Below, piece by piece: positions 1 through 8,075 of a stretch of DNA of 64,000 bases. The stretch's first letter is position 1. Each line of letters starts with the position of its first letter. This stretch comes from JAJYUU01 sp963822955 (GTDB lineage: Bacteria; Actinomycetota; Actinomycetes; Streptosporangiales; Streptosporangiaceae): the NCBI GenBank assembly GCA_963822955.1, contig CAWGJS010000001.1:1116001-1180000 (forward strand), given 5' to 3'. The notes under the pieces were generated by a model. It saw only the letters and a list, made by a program, of their open reading frames with translations. It was not told the DNA's origin and did no database searches. Made by a program: the position numbers and the translations under genes.

Positions 1-1141
1 TGCCACCCAAATTCTTGCCGCCCAGCCGCCACACCTGGCGCCAGTCATGCTTGTTGATCGCGGCAATGAATGATCGGACGACCGCCGCATTCCGCGTCGA
101 TGCGGTGCTGCCGCCTGGTGATGATCCTGACGGTGGCGGCACGCTGCCAGGGTGGTGGGCGGTAAGCGCTATGCCGGTGCCGGTGCCGGCGAGGATCACG
201 ACCGCAGCGGCGGCAATCCACCATCGCCGGACCTGGCGTCGTGGCCGCACCGGGCCTGGTGCGGCTGCCAGCTCGGTTGGCGCGCGCAGGCCCGGGAGCG
301 GCGTGGCAACTTCAGGTTGTGGTCCGCCATAGCCATCGGCGTCTGCTCTCGCGAGACGGATGAGCAGCTCCGCTGGTGAGGGGCGCAGCCCTGGGTCTTT
401 ATCCAGGCACCACTCGATCAGCGGTCGCAACTGGGCGGGGATGCCGTCGAGCGCAGGTTCCGCATGCACGACCCGGTAGAGCAGCGCGGACGCTGTGCCG
501 GTGCCGAACGGCTCACGGCCGGTCGCGGCGTATGCCAGGACTGCCGCGAGGCTGAAAACGTCGCTGGCCGGGCTCACCTCGCCGCTAGATGCCTGCTCGG
601 GTGACATGAAGCCGGGAGAGCCGACGACCATCCCGGTGCCGGTCATGCTGGTTGCCTCGGCTGCGCGGGAGATGCCGAAGTCAATGATGCGCGGGCCGTC
701 GCTGGCAAGCAGCACATTGGAGGGTTTCAGATCCCGATGGACCACGCCCGCCGCATGAATGGCCGCTAGGCCCTCCGCCAGGCCGCGGGCAAGGGCCTCG
801 ACTTCTGCGGCAGTCATCGGCCCGTTGGCCGCGACGGCATCGGCCAGTGACGGGCCATCGACATAACCAGTTACCAGCCACGGCACAACCGCGTCTGGAT
901 CGGCGTCCACGACAGGCGCAGTGAAAATGCCGCTGACCCGTCGCGCCGCCGCGACCTCACGTGCGAACCGGTGCCGGAAGTCCGGATCGCCCGCCAGGTC
1001 AGCACGGATGACCTTAACCGCGACCAGCCGGCCGCCGAGCGACCTGGCCAGGAACACCCGTCCCATGCCGCCGCTGCCCAGCCGACCTAGCAGCAGATAG
1101 CTGCCGACCTGTCGCGGATCTCCGGGCTGCAGCTGCTCCAC
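1..1141 (-). CDS. Serine/threonine protein kinase (PknB type), C-terminus beyond left edge
   Basis: Partial membrane kinase, at least 380 residues, open to the window edge. The catalytic domain fills roughly residues 10-270: a glycine-rich loop GRLGSGGMG near residue 20, the catalytic loop HRDLKPSN near residue 135, and IDFGISR as the DFG segment. A proline/arginine-rich linker is followed by one hydrophobic membrane segment (about residues 320-340, beginning RRWWIAAAAVV), and then a small, apparently extracytoplasmic region that leaves the window. The start chosen is GTG at 1141-1139 with GGGAG just upstream; the frame stays open to an ATG at 1234, but that extension lacks a kinase-like sequence. 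It should phosphorylate Ser/Thr targets in response to an external cue; the ligand and targets are unknown. No neighbour suggests a pathway. Confidence 0.9.
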   Translation of the reverse strand, partial: MEQLQPGDPRQVGSYLLLGRLGSGGMGRVFLARSLGGRLVAVKVIRADLAGDPDFRHRFAREVAAARRVSGIFTAPVVDADPDAVVPWLVTGYVDGPSLADAVAANGPMTAAEVEALARGLAEGLAAIHAAGVVHRDLKPSNVLLASDGPRIIDFGISRAAEATSMTGTGMVVGSPGFMSPEQASSGEVSPASDVFSLAAVLAYAATGREPFGTGTASALLYRVVHAEPALDGIPAQLRPLIEWCLDKDPGLRPSPAELLIRLARADADGYGGPQPEVATPLPGLRAPTELAAAPGPVRPRRQVRRWWIAAAAVVILAGTGTGIALTAHHPGSVPPPSGSSPGGSTASTRNAAVVRSFIAAINKHDWRQVWRLGGKNLGG

Positions 1142-1251
1142 GAACTCCCACCCCGCTAGGCGACACACCGGACGGCACAGGCCATTATCGTGAGAGATAG
1201 CCGGAATAGGCCACACCTTGAGGATCTGAGGCATGGCCGGCAGGCCCTATC

Positions 1252-1395
1252 GTGACTCTTAATGCGGCCCGCCGCACAGCGTGACGCTTAGCGTCAAAAT
1301 CGCGCCCGAATTGCCGGTTTTGCCCCCGCTCAAGGGTCACGTTAGAGCCAGAAGCGTCACACCAGAGCTAGAAGAGTCACGCCAGGAGCCAGCGG
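1252..1395. repeat. Five copies of GTGACNCTT in two orientations, incl. 20-bp tandem repeats
   Basis: In the 440-bp gap between the kinase and the LLM gene, GTGACNCTT occurs forward at 1252 and 1281. It recurs in reverse orientation, as AAGNGTCAC, at 1332-1340, 1352-1360 and 1372-1380. The last three lie in tandem units with an exact 20-bp period. The forward copy at 1281 also forms a 15-bp perfect palindrome (TGACGC-TTA-GCGTCA, 1282-1296). No credible gene is in the gap. The layout resembles the multiple terminal repeats of IS21-family elements, or a multi-site operator; this is inference because no transposase gene is present. Confidence 0.55.
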
Positions 1396-1581
1396 GCCGA
1401 TCATCGCGGCTGGAAGCAATCCGGACCAACGGCGGTCGGACCCTAACAGGCCCGACAGCGCCCGGCGGCTTCGTCGACAAGCTTCGCCGCTGGCGTCTTC
1501 GCTGGCGGAGCGCCGCGATTCCCAGCATGCTGGTGGAGACCCCGCGAGATCTGCGGGCTGCCCTTGGGCTGAGGAGCATTC

Positions 1582-2445
1582 ATGCGCTGTGGCGTCGTCC
1601 TGTTTACCAGCGACCGCGGCATTACCCCGGCCCGGGCCGCCCAGGCCGCTGAGGCGGCGGGCTTCGACTGCTTCTACGTGCCCGAGCACACCCACATCCC
1701 GGTCCGGCGCGAAGCGCTGCACCCCCGCACCGGGACGCAGGAACTGCCCGACGACCGGTACATGCGCACCCTCGACCCGTGGGTGTCGCTGAGCATGGCG
1801 GCGGCTGTCACCTCGACGATCAGCCTTGGCACCGCTGTCGCGCTGCCAGCCGAGCATGATCCGATCACGCTGGCCAAGACCATCGCCACCCTCGATCATC
1901 TGTCCGGCGGCCGGGTCGTGCTCGGCACCGGATTCGGCTGGAATACCGACGAGCTCACCGACCACGGCGTGCCTGCTGGCAAGCGGCGCGCCGTCGTGCG
2001 CGAGTACCTCGAGGCCATGCAGGCCCTCTGGACCCAGGACGAGGCTTCCTACCAGGGTGACTTCATCAGCTTCGGCGCATCCTGGGCCTGGCCCAAGCCC
2101 GTGCAGCAGCCGCGGATACCGATCATCATCGGCGCCGGCGGAACCCCGAGGACGTTCGCCTGGATCGCGCGCTCGGCCGACGGCTGGCTGACCACGCCGG
2201 GCGAGGCCGACCTCGACGGCAAGATCACGCAGCTCCACCAGGCCTGGCGCGCCGCAGGCCGGGCCGGGCTCCCTCAGGTGCGCGTTCTTGCCGGCAAGCC
2301 CGAGCCCGATGTGCTGGCGCACTGGGCCGAGATCGGCGTGACGGACGTCGCGTTCGGCATGCCCGACCGGGCAGCCGACGAGGTGGTCGCATACCTCAGC
2401 CGGCTGGCCGCCAAGCTGGGCCTCGCCTCGGCTGCAGCCGCGTGA
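1582..2445 (+). CDS. LLM class F420-dependent oxidoreductase
   Basis: 287 residues, the usual length for the luciferase-like monooxygenase fold (TIM barrel) subgroup that uses coenzyme F420. Visible family features: an N-terminal strand with Phe and Thr-Ser (VVLFTSDRG), the motif AEHDPITLAKTIATLDHLSGG (split here as AEHDPITLAK / TIATLDHLSGG), then GRVVLGTGFGWNTDE, and a C-terminal IPIIIGAGG segment. It starts at ATG with GAGGAG upstream and overlaps the acyl-CoA synthetase start by one base (TGATG), so the two are translationally coupled. With the acyl-CoA ligase and a serine hydrolase it suggests catabolism or modification of a lipid or small carboxylic acid. The substrate cannot be told from sequence. 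Confidence 0.9.
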   Translation: MRCGVVLFTSDRGITPARAAQAAEAAGFDCFYVPEHTHIPVRREALHPRTGTQELPDDRYMRTLDPWVSLSMAAAVTSTISLGTAVALPAEHDPITLAKTIATLDHLSGGRVVLGTGFGWNTDELTDHGVPAGKRRAVVREYLEAMQALWTQDEASYQGDFISFGASWAWPKPVQQPRIPIIIGAGGTPRTFAWIARSADGWLTTPGEADLDGKITQLHQAWRAAGRAGLPQVRVLAGKPEPDVLAHWAEIGVTDVAFGMPDRAADEVVAYLSRLAAKLGLASAAAA

Positions 2446-4085
2446 TGAACGTCAACCTCGCCGATATCTGCGCTGCCATTTCCGCAGCGCTGCCCGAGCG
2501 CTGCGCACTGGTCTGCGACGGCGAACGGCTGAGCTATCCGGAGCTGATGTCCCGCAGCAATCAGGTGGCCCAGCACCTGATCGGTGCCGGCCTCAGGCCG
2601 GACGAGACCGTCGGCCTGTACATGCTGAACTCGGTCGCCTACATCGAGTCCCTGCTCGGCTGCATGGTGGCACGCACAATCCCCGTCAACATCAACTATC
2701 GATATACCGGAAACGAGCTGTCCCACCTCCTCGGCAGCGCCAAGCTCGCGGCGCTGGTGGTCGATGCCGAACACGCACCGCTGGCGGCCGCAGTCGCTGC
2801 GTCGTGCCCGTCGCTGCGGCACGTGCTCGTCGTCGGTGGCGACCCGGCCACGGTGCTCTCGCCTGCCGGAGTGTGCTTCCCGGCCGCCGTGACGGTGCTC
2901 AGCTACGCCGAGGCCGTCAGCGCAGCGCCGGACGCCAGGCCTGACAACGGGCGCAGCGGCGACGACAAGCTGATCATCTACACCGGGGGCACCACCGGCC
3001 TGCCCAAGGGCGTGCTGTGGCGACACGAGGATTTCTTCTTCGCTGCGCTGGCCGGCGGCAATCACTACGGCGAGCCGCGGCGCAGCGTCGAGGAGATCGT
3101 GGCGGCCGCGGCACAGATTCCGTCAGCCGGGTACCTGATCACGGCACCGATGATGCACGGCGCAGGCACCTACACGCTGTTCACCGCTTTCCTGCTGGGC
3201 TCCAAAGTAGTGCTGAGCCGCCGCTTCGACGCAGCGCAGACGCTGCGGCTCGTCTCCTCCGAGCAGGCGATGACACTCGCGGTCGTCGGCGACGCGATGG
3301 CCCGGCCGCTTGCCGACGAGATAGCCAGCCATCCGGGCGAGTACGACCTGTCCGCGCTGTTCGTCCTCGGGTCCGGCGGGGCGCTGCTGTCACCGGCCGT
3401 CCGCTCGCAGCTGCAGGAACTGCTGCCGAACCTCTACATCACCGATCGGTTCGGTGCGTCGGAAACTGGAACTGACGGCGAGCTCGCTCGGCCTGACGAC
3501 GGCCGGCCACGGCTTGTCCACTCCGGCAACGTGCAGGTGCTCGACGAGCACCTGCGGCGGGTGCGGCCCGGCGAGACAGGCCGGATCGCCAAGTCCGGCC
3601 ACGTACCGCTCGGTTACTACGGCGACGACGCCGCTACCCGCGCGACGTTCCCGGTGATCGACGGGACTCGCTTCGCGCTGCTCGGCGACCTGGCCCGGGT
3701 CGAGGGCGACGGCTCGATCGTCGTCCTCGGCCGGGGCTCAACCTGCATCAATACGGGCGGCGAGAAGGTCTTCCCTGAGGAGGTCGAGCAGGTGCTCAAG
3801 GCACATCCGGCCGTACTCGATGCCCTGGTGGCCGGCCTGCCGGATGACCGGTTCGGCGAGCGGGTCGCGGCCGTCGTGCAGCTCCGTAATAGCGCGCACG
3901 CGGACGCCGAGGAGCTGCGCAGTCACTGCCGGGAATCGCTCGCCGGATACAAGGTGCCGGCCCGGATCGTGTTCGCGCCCGCGATCGTGCGGTCGCCGTC
4001 GGGCAAGGCCGACTACCGGTGGGCGGCCAGTGTCGTCGCAGCATCTCTCGAAGCAAAGTCACAGCCAGGGCAGGAGAGCGCATGA
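2445..4085 (+). CDS. AMP-forming acyl-CoA synthetase (FadD-like)
   Basis: 546 residues, typical for ANL-superfamily acyl-CoA ligases. The AMP-binding signature YTGGTTGLPKGVLWRHED is near residue 180, the second motif FGASETGT near residue 345, and the hinge/adenylate motif LLGDLARVEGDGSIVVLGRG near residue 410. A C-terminal catalytic lysine occurs in SPSGKADYRW. These are the residues needed to activate a carboxylate with ATP and transfer it to CoA. The start is ATG at 2445, overlapping the upstream stop; a GTG three bases earlier is possible. The stop overlaps the next start (ATGA). It is the middle gene of a tightly coupled three-gene operon. Chain-length or aromatic specificity is not predictable here. 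Confidence 0.92.
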   Translation: MNVNLADICAAISAALPERCALVCDGERLSYPELMSRSNQVAQHLIGAGLRPDETVGLYMLNSVAYIESLLGCMVARTIPVNINYRYTGNELSHLLGSAKLAALVVDAEHAPLAAAVAASCPSLRHVLVVGGDPATVLSPAGVCFPAAVTVLSYAEAVSAAPDARPDNGRSGDDKLIIYTGGTTGLPKGVLWRHEDFFFAALAGGNHYGEPRRSVEEIVAAAAQIPSAGYLITAPMMHGAGTYTLFTAFLLGSKVVLSRRFDAAQTLRLVSSEQAMTLAVVGDAMARPLADEIASHPGEYDLSALFVLGSGGALLSPAVRSQLQELLPNLYITDRFGASETGTDGELARPDDGRPRLVHSGNVQVLDEHLRRVRPGETGRIAKSGHVPLGYYGDDAATRATFPVIDGTRFALLGDLARVEGDGSIVVLGRGSTCINTGGEKVFPEEVEQVLKAHPAVLDALVAGLPDDRFGERVAAVVQLRNSAHADAEELRSHCRESLAGYKVPARIVFAPAIVRSPSGKADYRWAASVVAASLEAKSQPGQESA

Positions 4086-5326
4086 AGATCAATCCGGTCG
4101 AGGCAGGACTCGACGAGCCCCAGCTTGAGCGCATTACCGAGCACCTGCAGCACCGTTACGTCGACGCGGGTCGCATCGCGGGCTGCCAGGTCGCCATCGT
4201 CCGCCACGGCCAGGTCGGCTACTTCCGGTCATTCGGGCTGCGGGACCTCGCCCGGTCGCTGCCGGTCGAGGAGGACACGATCTGGCGGATCTACTCGATG
4301 ACCAAGCCGATCACTGGCGTCGCGCTGATGTCGCTTTACGAGCGCGGATTGTTTCAGCTCAGCGACCCGGTGACGCGCTTCATTCCGCAATGGCGCGACC
4401 TGAAGGTCCGCCAGCGCGCCGAGGACGGCTCGCAGCAGCTCGTCGACCCGGACCGGCCGATGACAGTGCGCGACCTGATGATGCACATGTCCGGCCTTGG
4501 CTTCGGGGGCGGACCGACACTGCAGGAGTTGTTCTCTGCCGACAACGCCAGCCGCGGCAAGGGCTTCACGCCAGGGTCGCGGCGCGGCCCGGACGCGACG
4601 CTGGAGGGCATGGTGGAGCACTACGCGGGCTTCCCGCTGGAGTTCCATCCAGGGACGCGCTGGCTTTACTCGGTATCGACGGATGTGTGCGGCCGCCTCG
4701 TCGAGATCATCTCCGGGCAGCGTTTCGACGACTACCTGCGTCAGACCATCTTCGAACCGCTCGGCATGAACGACACCGGGTTCGCGGTGCCCGACGACAA
4801 GGTGCACCGGTTCGGCGCGTGCTACCGGCGCGACTCGGGCAAGAACCTCGTGCTGATCGACGATCCGCAGGTCAGCGGCTACCGGAAGGAGCCCTCATTC
4901 CTGTCCGGTGGCGGCGGGCTGGTCTCGACGACAACCGATTACCTGCGCTTCTGCCAGATGCTGCTCGGTGGCGGCGAGCTGGACCGGGTGCGCATCCTCG
5001 GGCGCAAGACGGTCGAGCTGATGACCACGAACCATCTCCCTGGTGATAGCGACCTGCAGTCGTTCGCGATGCCCGGCGGCTACGGCGAGGTCGGGTTCGC
5101 CGGGATGGGCTTCGGCCTCACCGTGGCGGTCGCCAAGGCTCCAGCACTCACGCAAGTGATCGGCTCGCCCGGCGAGTACATGTGGGGTGGCGCCGCGTCG
5201 ACGATCTTCTGGGTGGATCCGGCCGAAGACCTCACCGTGGTCTTCATGACCCAGTTGCTTCCCTCGGGAACCTTCAACTTCCGCGGGCAGCTGAAGGCGA
5301 TCGTGTATCCGGCGATCACGGACTAG
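4082..5326 (+). CDS. Serine hydrolase, beta-lactamase/penicillin-binding (class C-like) family
   Basis: 414 residues from the ATG that overlaps the preceding stop (ATGA). The catalytic SxxK tetrad is SMTK in IYSMTKPITG near residue 75. A tyrosine motif (WLYSVSTD, near residue 200) occupies the YxN position, and a small-residue motif (GGAAST) near residue 370 corresponds to the third conserved box. No signal peptide is seen, so a cytoplasmic esterase-type activity (EstB-like) is more likely than cell-wall work. Coupling to an acyl-CoA ligase and an F420 enzyme fits hydrolysis of an ester or lactone whose acid is then activated. It ends 15 bp from the convergent MFS gene. Confidence 0.88.
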   Translation: MKINPVEAGLDEPQLERITEHLQHRYVDAGRIAGCQVAIVRHGQVGYFRSFGLRDLARSLPVEEDTIWRIYSMTKPITGVALMSLYERGLFQLSDPVTRFIPQWRDLKVRQRAEDGSQQLVDPDRPMTVRDLMMHMSGLGFGGGPTLQELFSADNASRGKGFTPGSRRGPDATLEGMVEHYAGFPLEFHPGTRWLYSVSTDVCGRLVEIISGQRFDDYLRQTIFEPLGMNDTGFAVPDDKVHRFGACYRRDSGKNLVLIDDPQVSGYRKEPSFLSGGGGLVSTTTDYLRFCQMLLGGGELDRVRILGRKTVELMTTNHLPGDSDLQSFAMPGGYGEVGFAGMGFGLTVAVAKAPALTQVIGSPGEYMWGGAASTIFWVDPAEDLTVVFMTQLLPSGTFNFRGQLKAIVYPAITD

Positions 5327-5340
5327 CTCGCGCCGGTCAG

Positions 5341-6591
5341 TCACTGGCTCACTGCCGCCGGCGTTACTTCCGCACCTGGCGCCCGTCCTGGCAGGTCACT
5401 AGCCCGCGGACGAAGGAGCACGACGCTGGCAATGCCGCAGATGCCCGCTGCGAAGATCGCCATGGCAGGCCCGGCTACCTGGCCCACCGCGCCGGCGAGC
5501 GCGAAGCCCAGTCCCTGCAACGTCATCAGGCCGGCGCTGCTGACGGCCATCGTCCGCGCGAAGAGGTGCTCAGGGACAGCCTGCCGGACGAGACCGTCGA
5601 GACCGAGCGAGTACATCCCGCAGCCGCCCGCCACTGCCAGCAGGATCCAGGCCACTCCGATCGGTGGCTTGGCTCCGAACGCCAGGTAGGGCACGAACGA
5701 GGCACCGGCCGCGAGCCCGACCAGGCGGCGCTGCCGCGGCGGGCTGAGGCGCAGCACCCCGAGAAGATCGCCGGCGATCATCCCGGTGGGCAGGGCGACC
5801 AGCCACCAGCCGACGAGCGCAGGCGAGCCGCCCTTGCCGACGACATACGGAGCCGCCAGAGCCTCCGGCGCGACCGCGAACATCGGAACGAGCCAGCCAA
5901 GTAGCACCAGCCGCTGCACTTTCGCCTGGGCAAACACCAGGCGCAATCCGCGCAGCGAATCACGCACGAGCCCGGTACCGTCCTGGACGCCAGCAACCGG
6001 ACGGGACATCAGCCCGAACCGCAGCAGCAAGGCCGACGCCACCAGCGCAACGCTGTCGACAGCGATGGCCCCCGATGGCGTCAGCACCACGAGGAGCAGG
6101 CCGCCGAACGCGTTACCGACAACCTGCGCGAGCTGCGAGGCGATCCGGAGCAGCGACCGCGCGGGAACGTAAGTGCTCTCCGGCACTGCCGACCGCACCA
6201 GCGCGCCCTGGGCCCCGCTCGAGACGCTGGTCAGCGTGCTCGTGCCAACCAGCAGCAGGAGGAGCGCGGGAACAGGCAGCCGGGGGATGGCCATCACTGC
6301 CGTGATTCCCGCCGACCCGAGGTAGCAGCAGACGAGCAGGCGGCGCGGCGGGACCCTGTCGACGATCCCGGACAGCAGGGTGCCGCCGAACACATACGGC
6401 ACGAACCCGAGCGCGAACGTCAGCGCGGAAAGCAGCGGCGACCTGGTTCGCTCGAAGACCAGGACGGTCAGGGCCACCGTGCAGACGACCGACCCGGTGA
6501 TGTTCACCGTGGCAGCAGCGAAGATCACGCGGAACTCGGGCTCTGCGAGCGCCGCCCGGTAGGTGCCTTCCCGGCGACCGGCTTCTCTCAT
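5341..6591 (-). CDS. MFS transporter
   Basis: About 416 residues with 10-12 hydrophobic segments, a charged loop after TM2 (GIVDRVPPRRLL) and a halved repeat architecture typical of major facilitator exporters of the drug:H+ antiporter kind. The ATG at 6591 (MREAGRREG) is chosen because the longer frame would run into the divergent regulator's start and adds only a non-conserved polar stretch. It is divergent to, and about 60 bp from, a predicted ArsR-type regulator, the classical arrangement for a ligand-controlled exporter. Ligand unknown. Confidence 0.87.
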   Translation of the reverse strand: MREAGRREGTYRAALAEPEFRVIFAAATVNITGSVVCTVALTVLVFERTRSPLLSALTFALGFVPYVFGGTLLSGIVDRVPPRRLLVCCYLGSAGITAVMAIPRLPVPALLLLLVGTSTLTSVSSGAQGALVRSAVPESTYVPARSLLRIASQLAQVVGNAFGGLLLVVLTPSGAIAVDSVALVASALLLRFGLMSRPVAGVQDGTGLVRDSLRGLRLVFAQAKVQRLVLLGWLVPMFAVAPEALAAPYVVGKGGSPALVGWWLVALPTGMIAGDLLGVLRLSPPRQRRLVGLAAGASFVPYLAFGAKPPIGVAWILLAVAGGCGMYSLGLDGLVRQAVPEHLFARTMAVSSAGLMTLQGLGFALAGAVGQVAGPAMAIFAAGICGIASVVLLRPRASDLPGRAPGAEVTPAAVSQ

Positions 6592-6658
6592 GGACCGAGG
6601 GTCGCTGCTAGCGGCGCATCGGCACAAAAGATCCGCTCCTGCGCGTATCTTAATGGAG
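6592..6658. promoter_or_regulatory. Divergent promoter region between MFS exporter and ArsR-type regulator
   Basis: Sixty-odd bases separate the divergent starts. TATCTT (6646-6651) reads as a plus-strand -10 box. If it is used, transcription would begin at or near 6657-6659, where a GTG codon lies in the regulator's frame, so a leaderless regulator mRNA is possible. No clear Shine-Dalgarno precedes the ATG at 6653. Confidence 0.4.
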
Positions 6659-7753
6659 GTGACCACGCTCGTCGCCCAGGGTCAGGACCTCGGCACAGTC
6701 CGCTTTGCCTGGTCCCCCATCTGGGAGACGCTCCATGCCGTCAGGATCTTCATCGACCCGCGGGCGCGTCCGTACCACGAGGCCTGGCGCGCGGCGGTTG
6801 AGCCCGAGGCCGCCCGGCTCGACCTCGCACCGCTTTTCGCCGTCAATCCGCTGAGGGGATCCGTCCCCGACTTCCTGACTCCCCCACCGCGGGTACCCGC
6901 TCCGTCGTTCGACGACCAGCTGGCCGAGTTCCGGGCGACACCGCCCGAGCAGGTGGCGGCGGAGCTCGAGGGCTGCCGGAGCAGCCCGGCGAAGCGGGAC
7001 CAGCGGCGCGCACTGGACCAGCTCCTGGCGGACCCGGCGGCCGCCCGTGACCTGCTGGCTGACCGAGTGCAGGCCGCATGGGACCACCTCGTCAGCCAGT
7101 TCTGGCCGCGCATCAGGTCCCTGGCGGACGCGGACATCGCCTATCGCTCCCAGCAGCTCACCGCCCGCGGCCTCGGCCCGATGCTCGAAGGCATTGACCC
7201 CAGGATCAAGTGGGGTGACGGGACGGTCGTCGTCGACGACGGCGACGACGACACCGAAGTCGAGCTTGGCGGCCGGGGGCTCGTCCTGATGCCCAGTGCC
7301 TTCCTGTGGCCGGCCGTAGCAGTGATCATCGACGAGCCCTGGCAGCCGACGATCGCCTACCCCGCGCGCGGCATCGCCGACTTGTGGCAGCAGGCTAGGC
7401 CTCCGCCCGATGCACTAGCCCGCCTGCTGGGACGGACTCGCGCGCTGCTGCTCACCAGCCTCGGCCAGCCCAGCTCCGCGACCACGCTGGCGGCCGTGCT
7501 GAAGCTCAGCCTGAGCGGGACCTCGGGGCACCTGGTTGCCATGCGTGACGCTGGCCTTGTGGCCGGGACGCGGCACGGCCACGAGATCCGATACGCGCGC
7601 ACGCCGCTGGGCAGCGCGCTAGTCCGCGCGAGCCAAAATCCGGCCGTCGCGGGCGGCCCGCCGCCCGGCAGGGCAGGCCTAGAGGGCGCAGTCACGCCGG
7701 CTGAGCGCCTAGCGCCCAGCCATGGGGCGTGGCTTACCTGGCGTGGCCCTTAG
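6653..7753 (+). CDS. ArsR-type winged-helix regulator with DUF5937-like domain
   Basis: 366 residues. The N-terminal part contains VRFAWSPIWETLHAVRI, characteristic of actinobacterial regulators with a large DUF5937-like sensor region. The C-terminal third (about residues 270-350) looks like a winged helix: LLTSLGQPSSATTLAAVL followed by TSGHLVAMRDAGLVAGTRHG, i.e. recognition helix and wing. It is divergently transcribed from the MFS gene and is its likely repressor. The ATG at 6653 is used; a GTG two codons on, possibly leaderless, is an alternative. A hairpin overlaps the 3' end. Confidence 0.8.
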   Translation: MEVTTLVAQGQDLGTVRFAWSPIWETLHAVRIFIDPRARPYHEAWRAAVEPEAARLDLAPLFAVNPLRGSVPDFLTPPPRVPAPSFDDQLAEFRATPPEQVAAELEGCRSSPAKRDQRRALDQLLADPAAARDLLADRVQAAWDHLVSQFWPRIRSLADADIAYRSQQLTARGLGPMLEGIDPRIKWGDGTVVVDDGDDDTEVELGGRGLVLMPSAFLWPAVAVIIDEPWQPTIAYPARGIADLWQQARPPPDALARLLGRTRALLLTSLGQPSSATTLAAVLKLSLSGTSGHLVAMRDAGLVAGTRHGHEIRYARTPLGSALVRASQNPAVAGGPPPGRAGLEGAVTPAERLAPSHGAWLTWRGP

Positions 7754-7760
7754 AAGGGCC
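7745..7760 (+). terminator. Hairpin overlapping the stop of the ArsR-type gene
   Basis: GGCCCT-TAGA-AGGGCC forms a perfect 6-bp stem with a 4-base loop that includes the TAG stop. There is no following T-tract, so termination is possible but weakly supported. The rest of the gap up to 8075 holds no credible gene; it must contain the glycosyltransferase promoter, but no clear -35/-10 pair stands out. Confidence 0.4.
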
Positions 7761-8075
7761 TCAGCAGCAAAGTCACGCCCTATGCCGACGTCGACCACGC
7801 GGCTGTTCTGGCGGCGCAGAGTCACTGCAATTAATGCATCCAGGACAATGCGGTCAGGTTTTGCAAGCTCATGACTGCAGCCAGCCCGAGCAGACGCGAT
7901 GGCGTTCGGCACTAGCCGCACAGCCCGCTCGCTTGCGGGGCCCCACCCCGGATTGGGTCGATCTGTCTAGGGGTACTTACTCACGGTCGCCGCTTGGCGA
8001 CTATCCGTTGCGCTCCCAGTTCGTGAATCACCCTTGACCGACGTCAGTCTAGCGCGCAGGGGGGAACCGAAACCT

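Noticed and set aside
1281..1652. Plus-strand open frame in the repeat-rich gap
   Set aside because: Low-complexity Arg/Pro composition, no family motif, and it overlaps the LLM gene start and the repeats.
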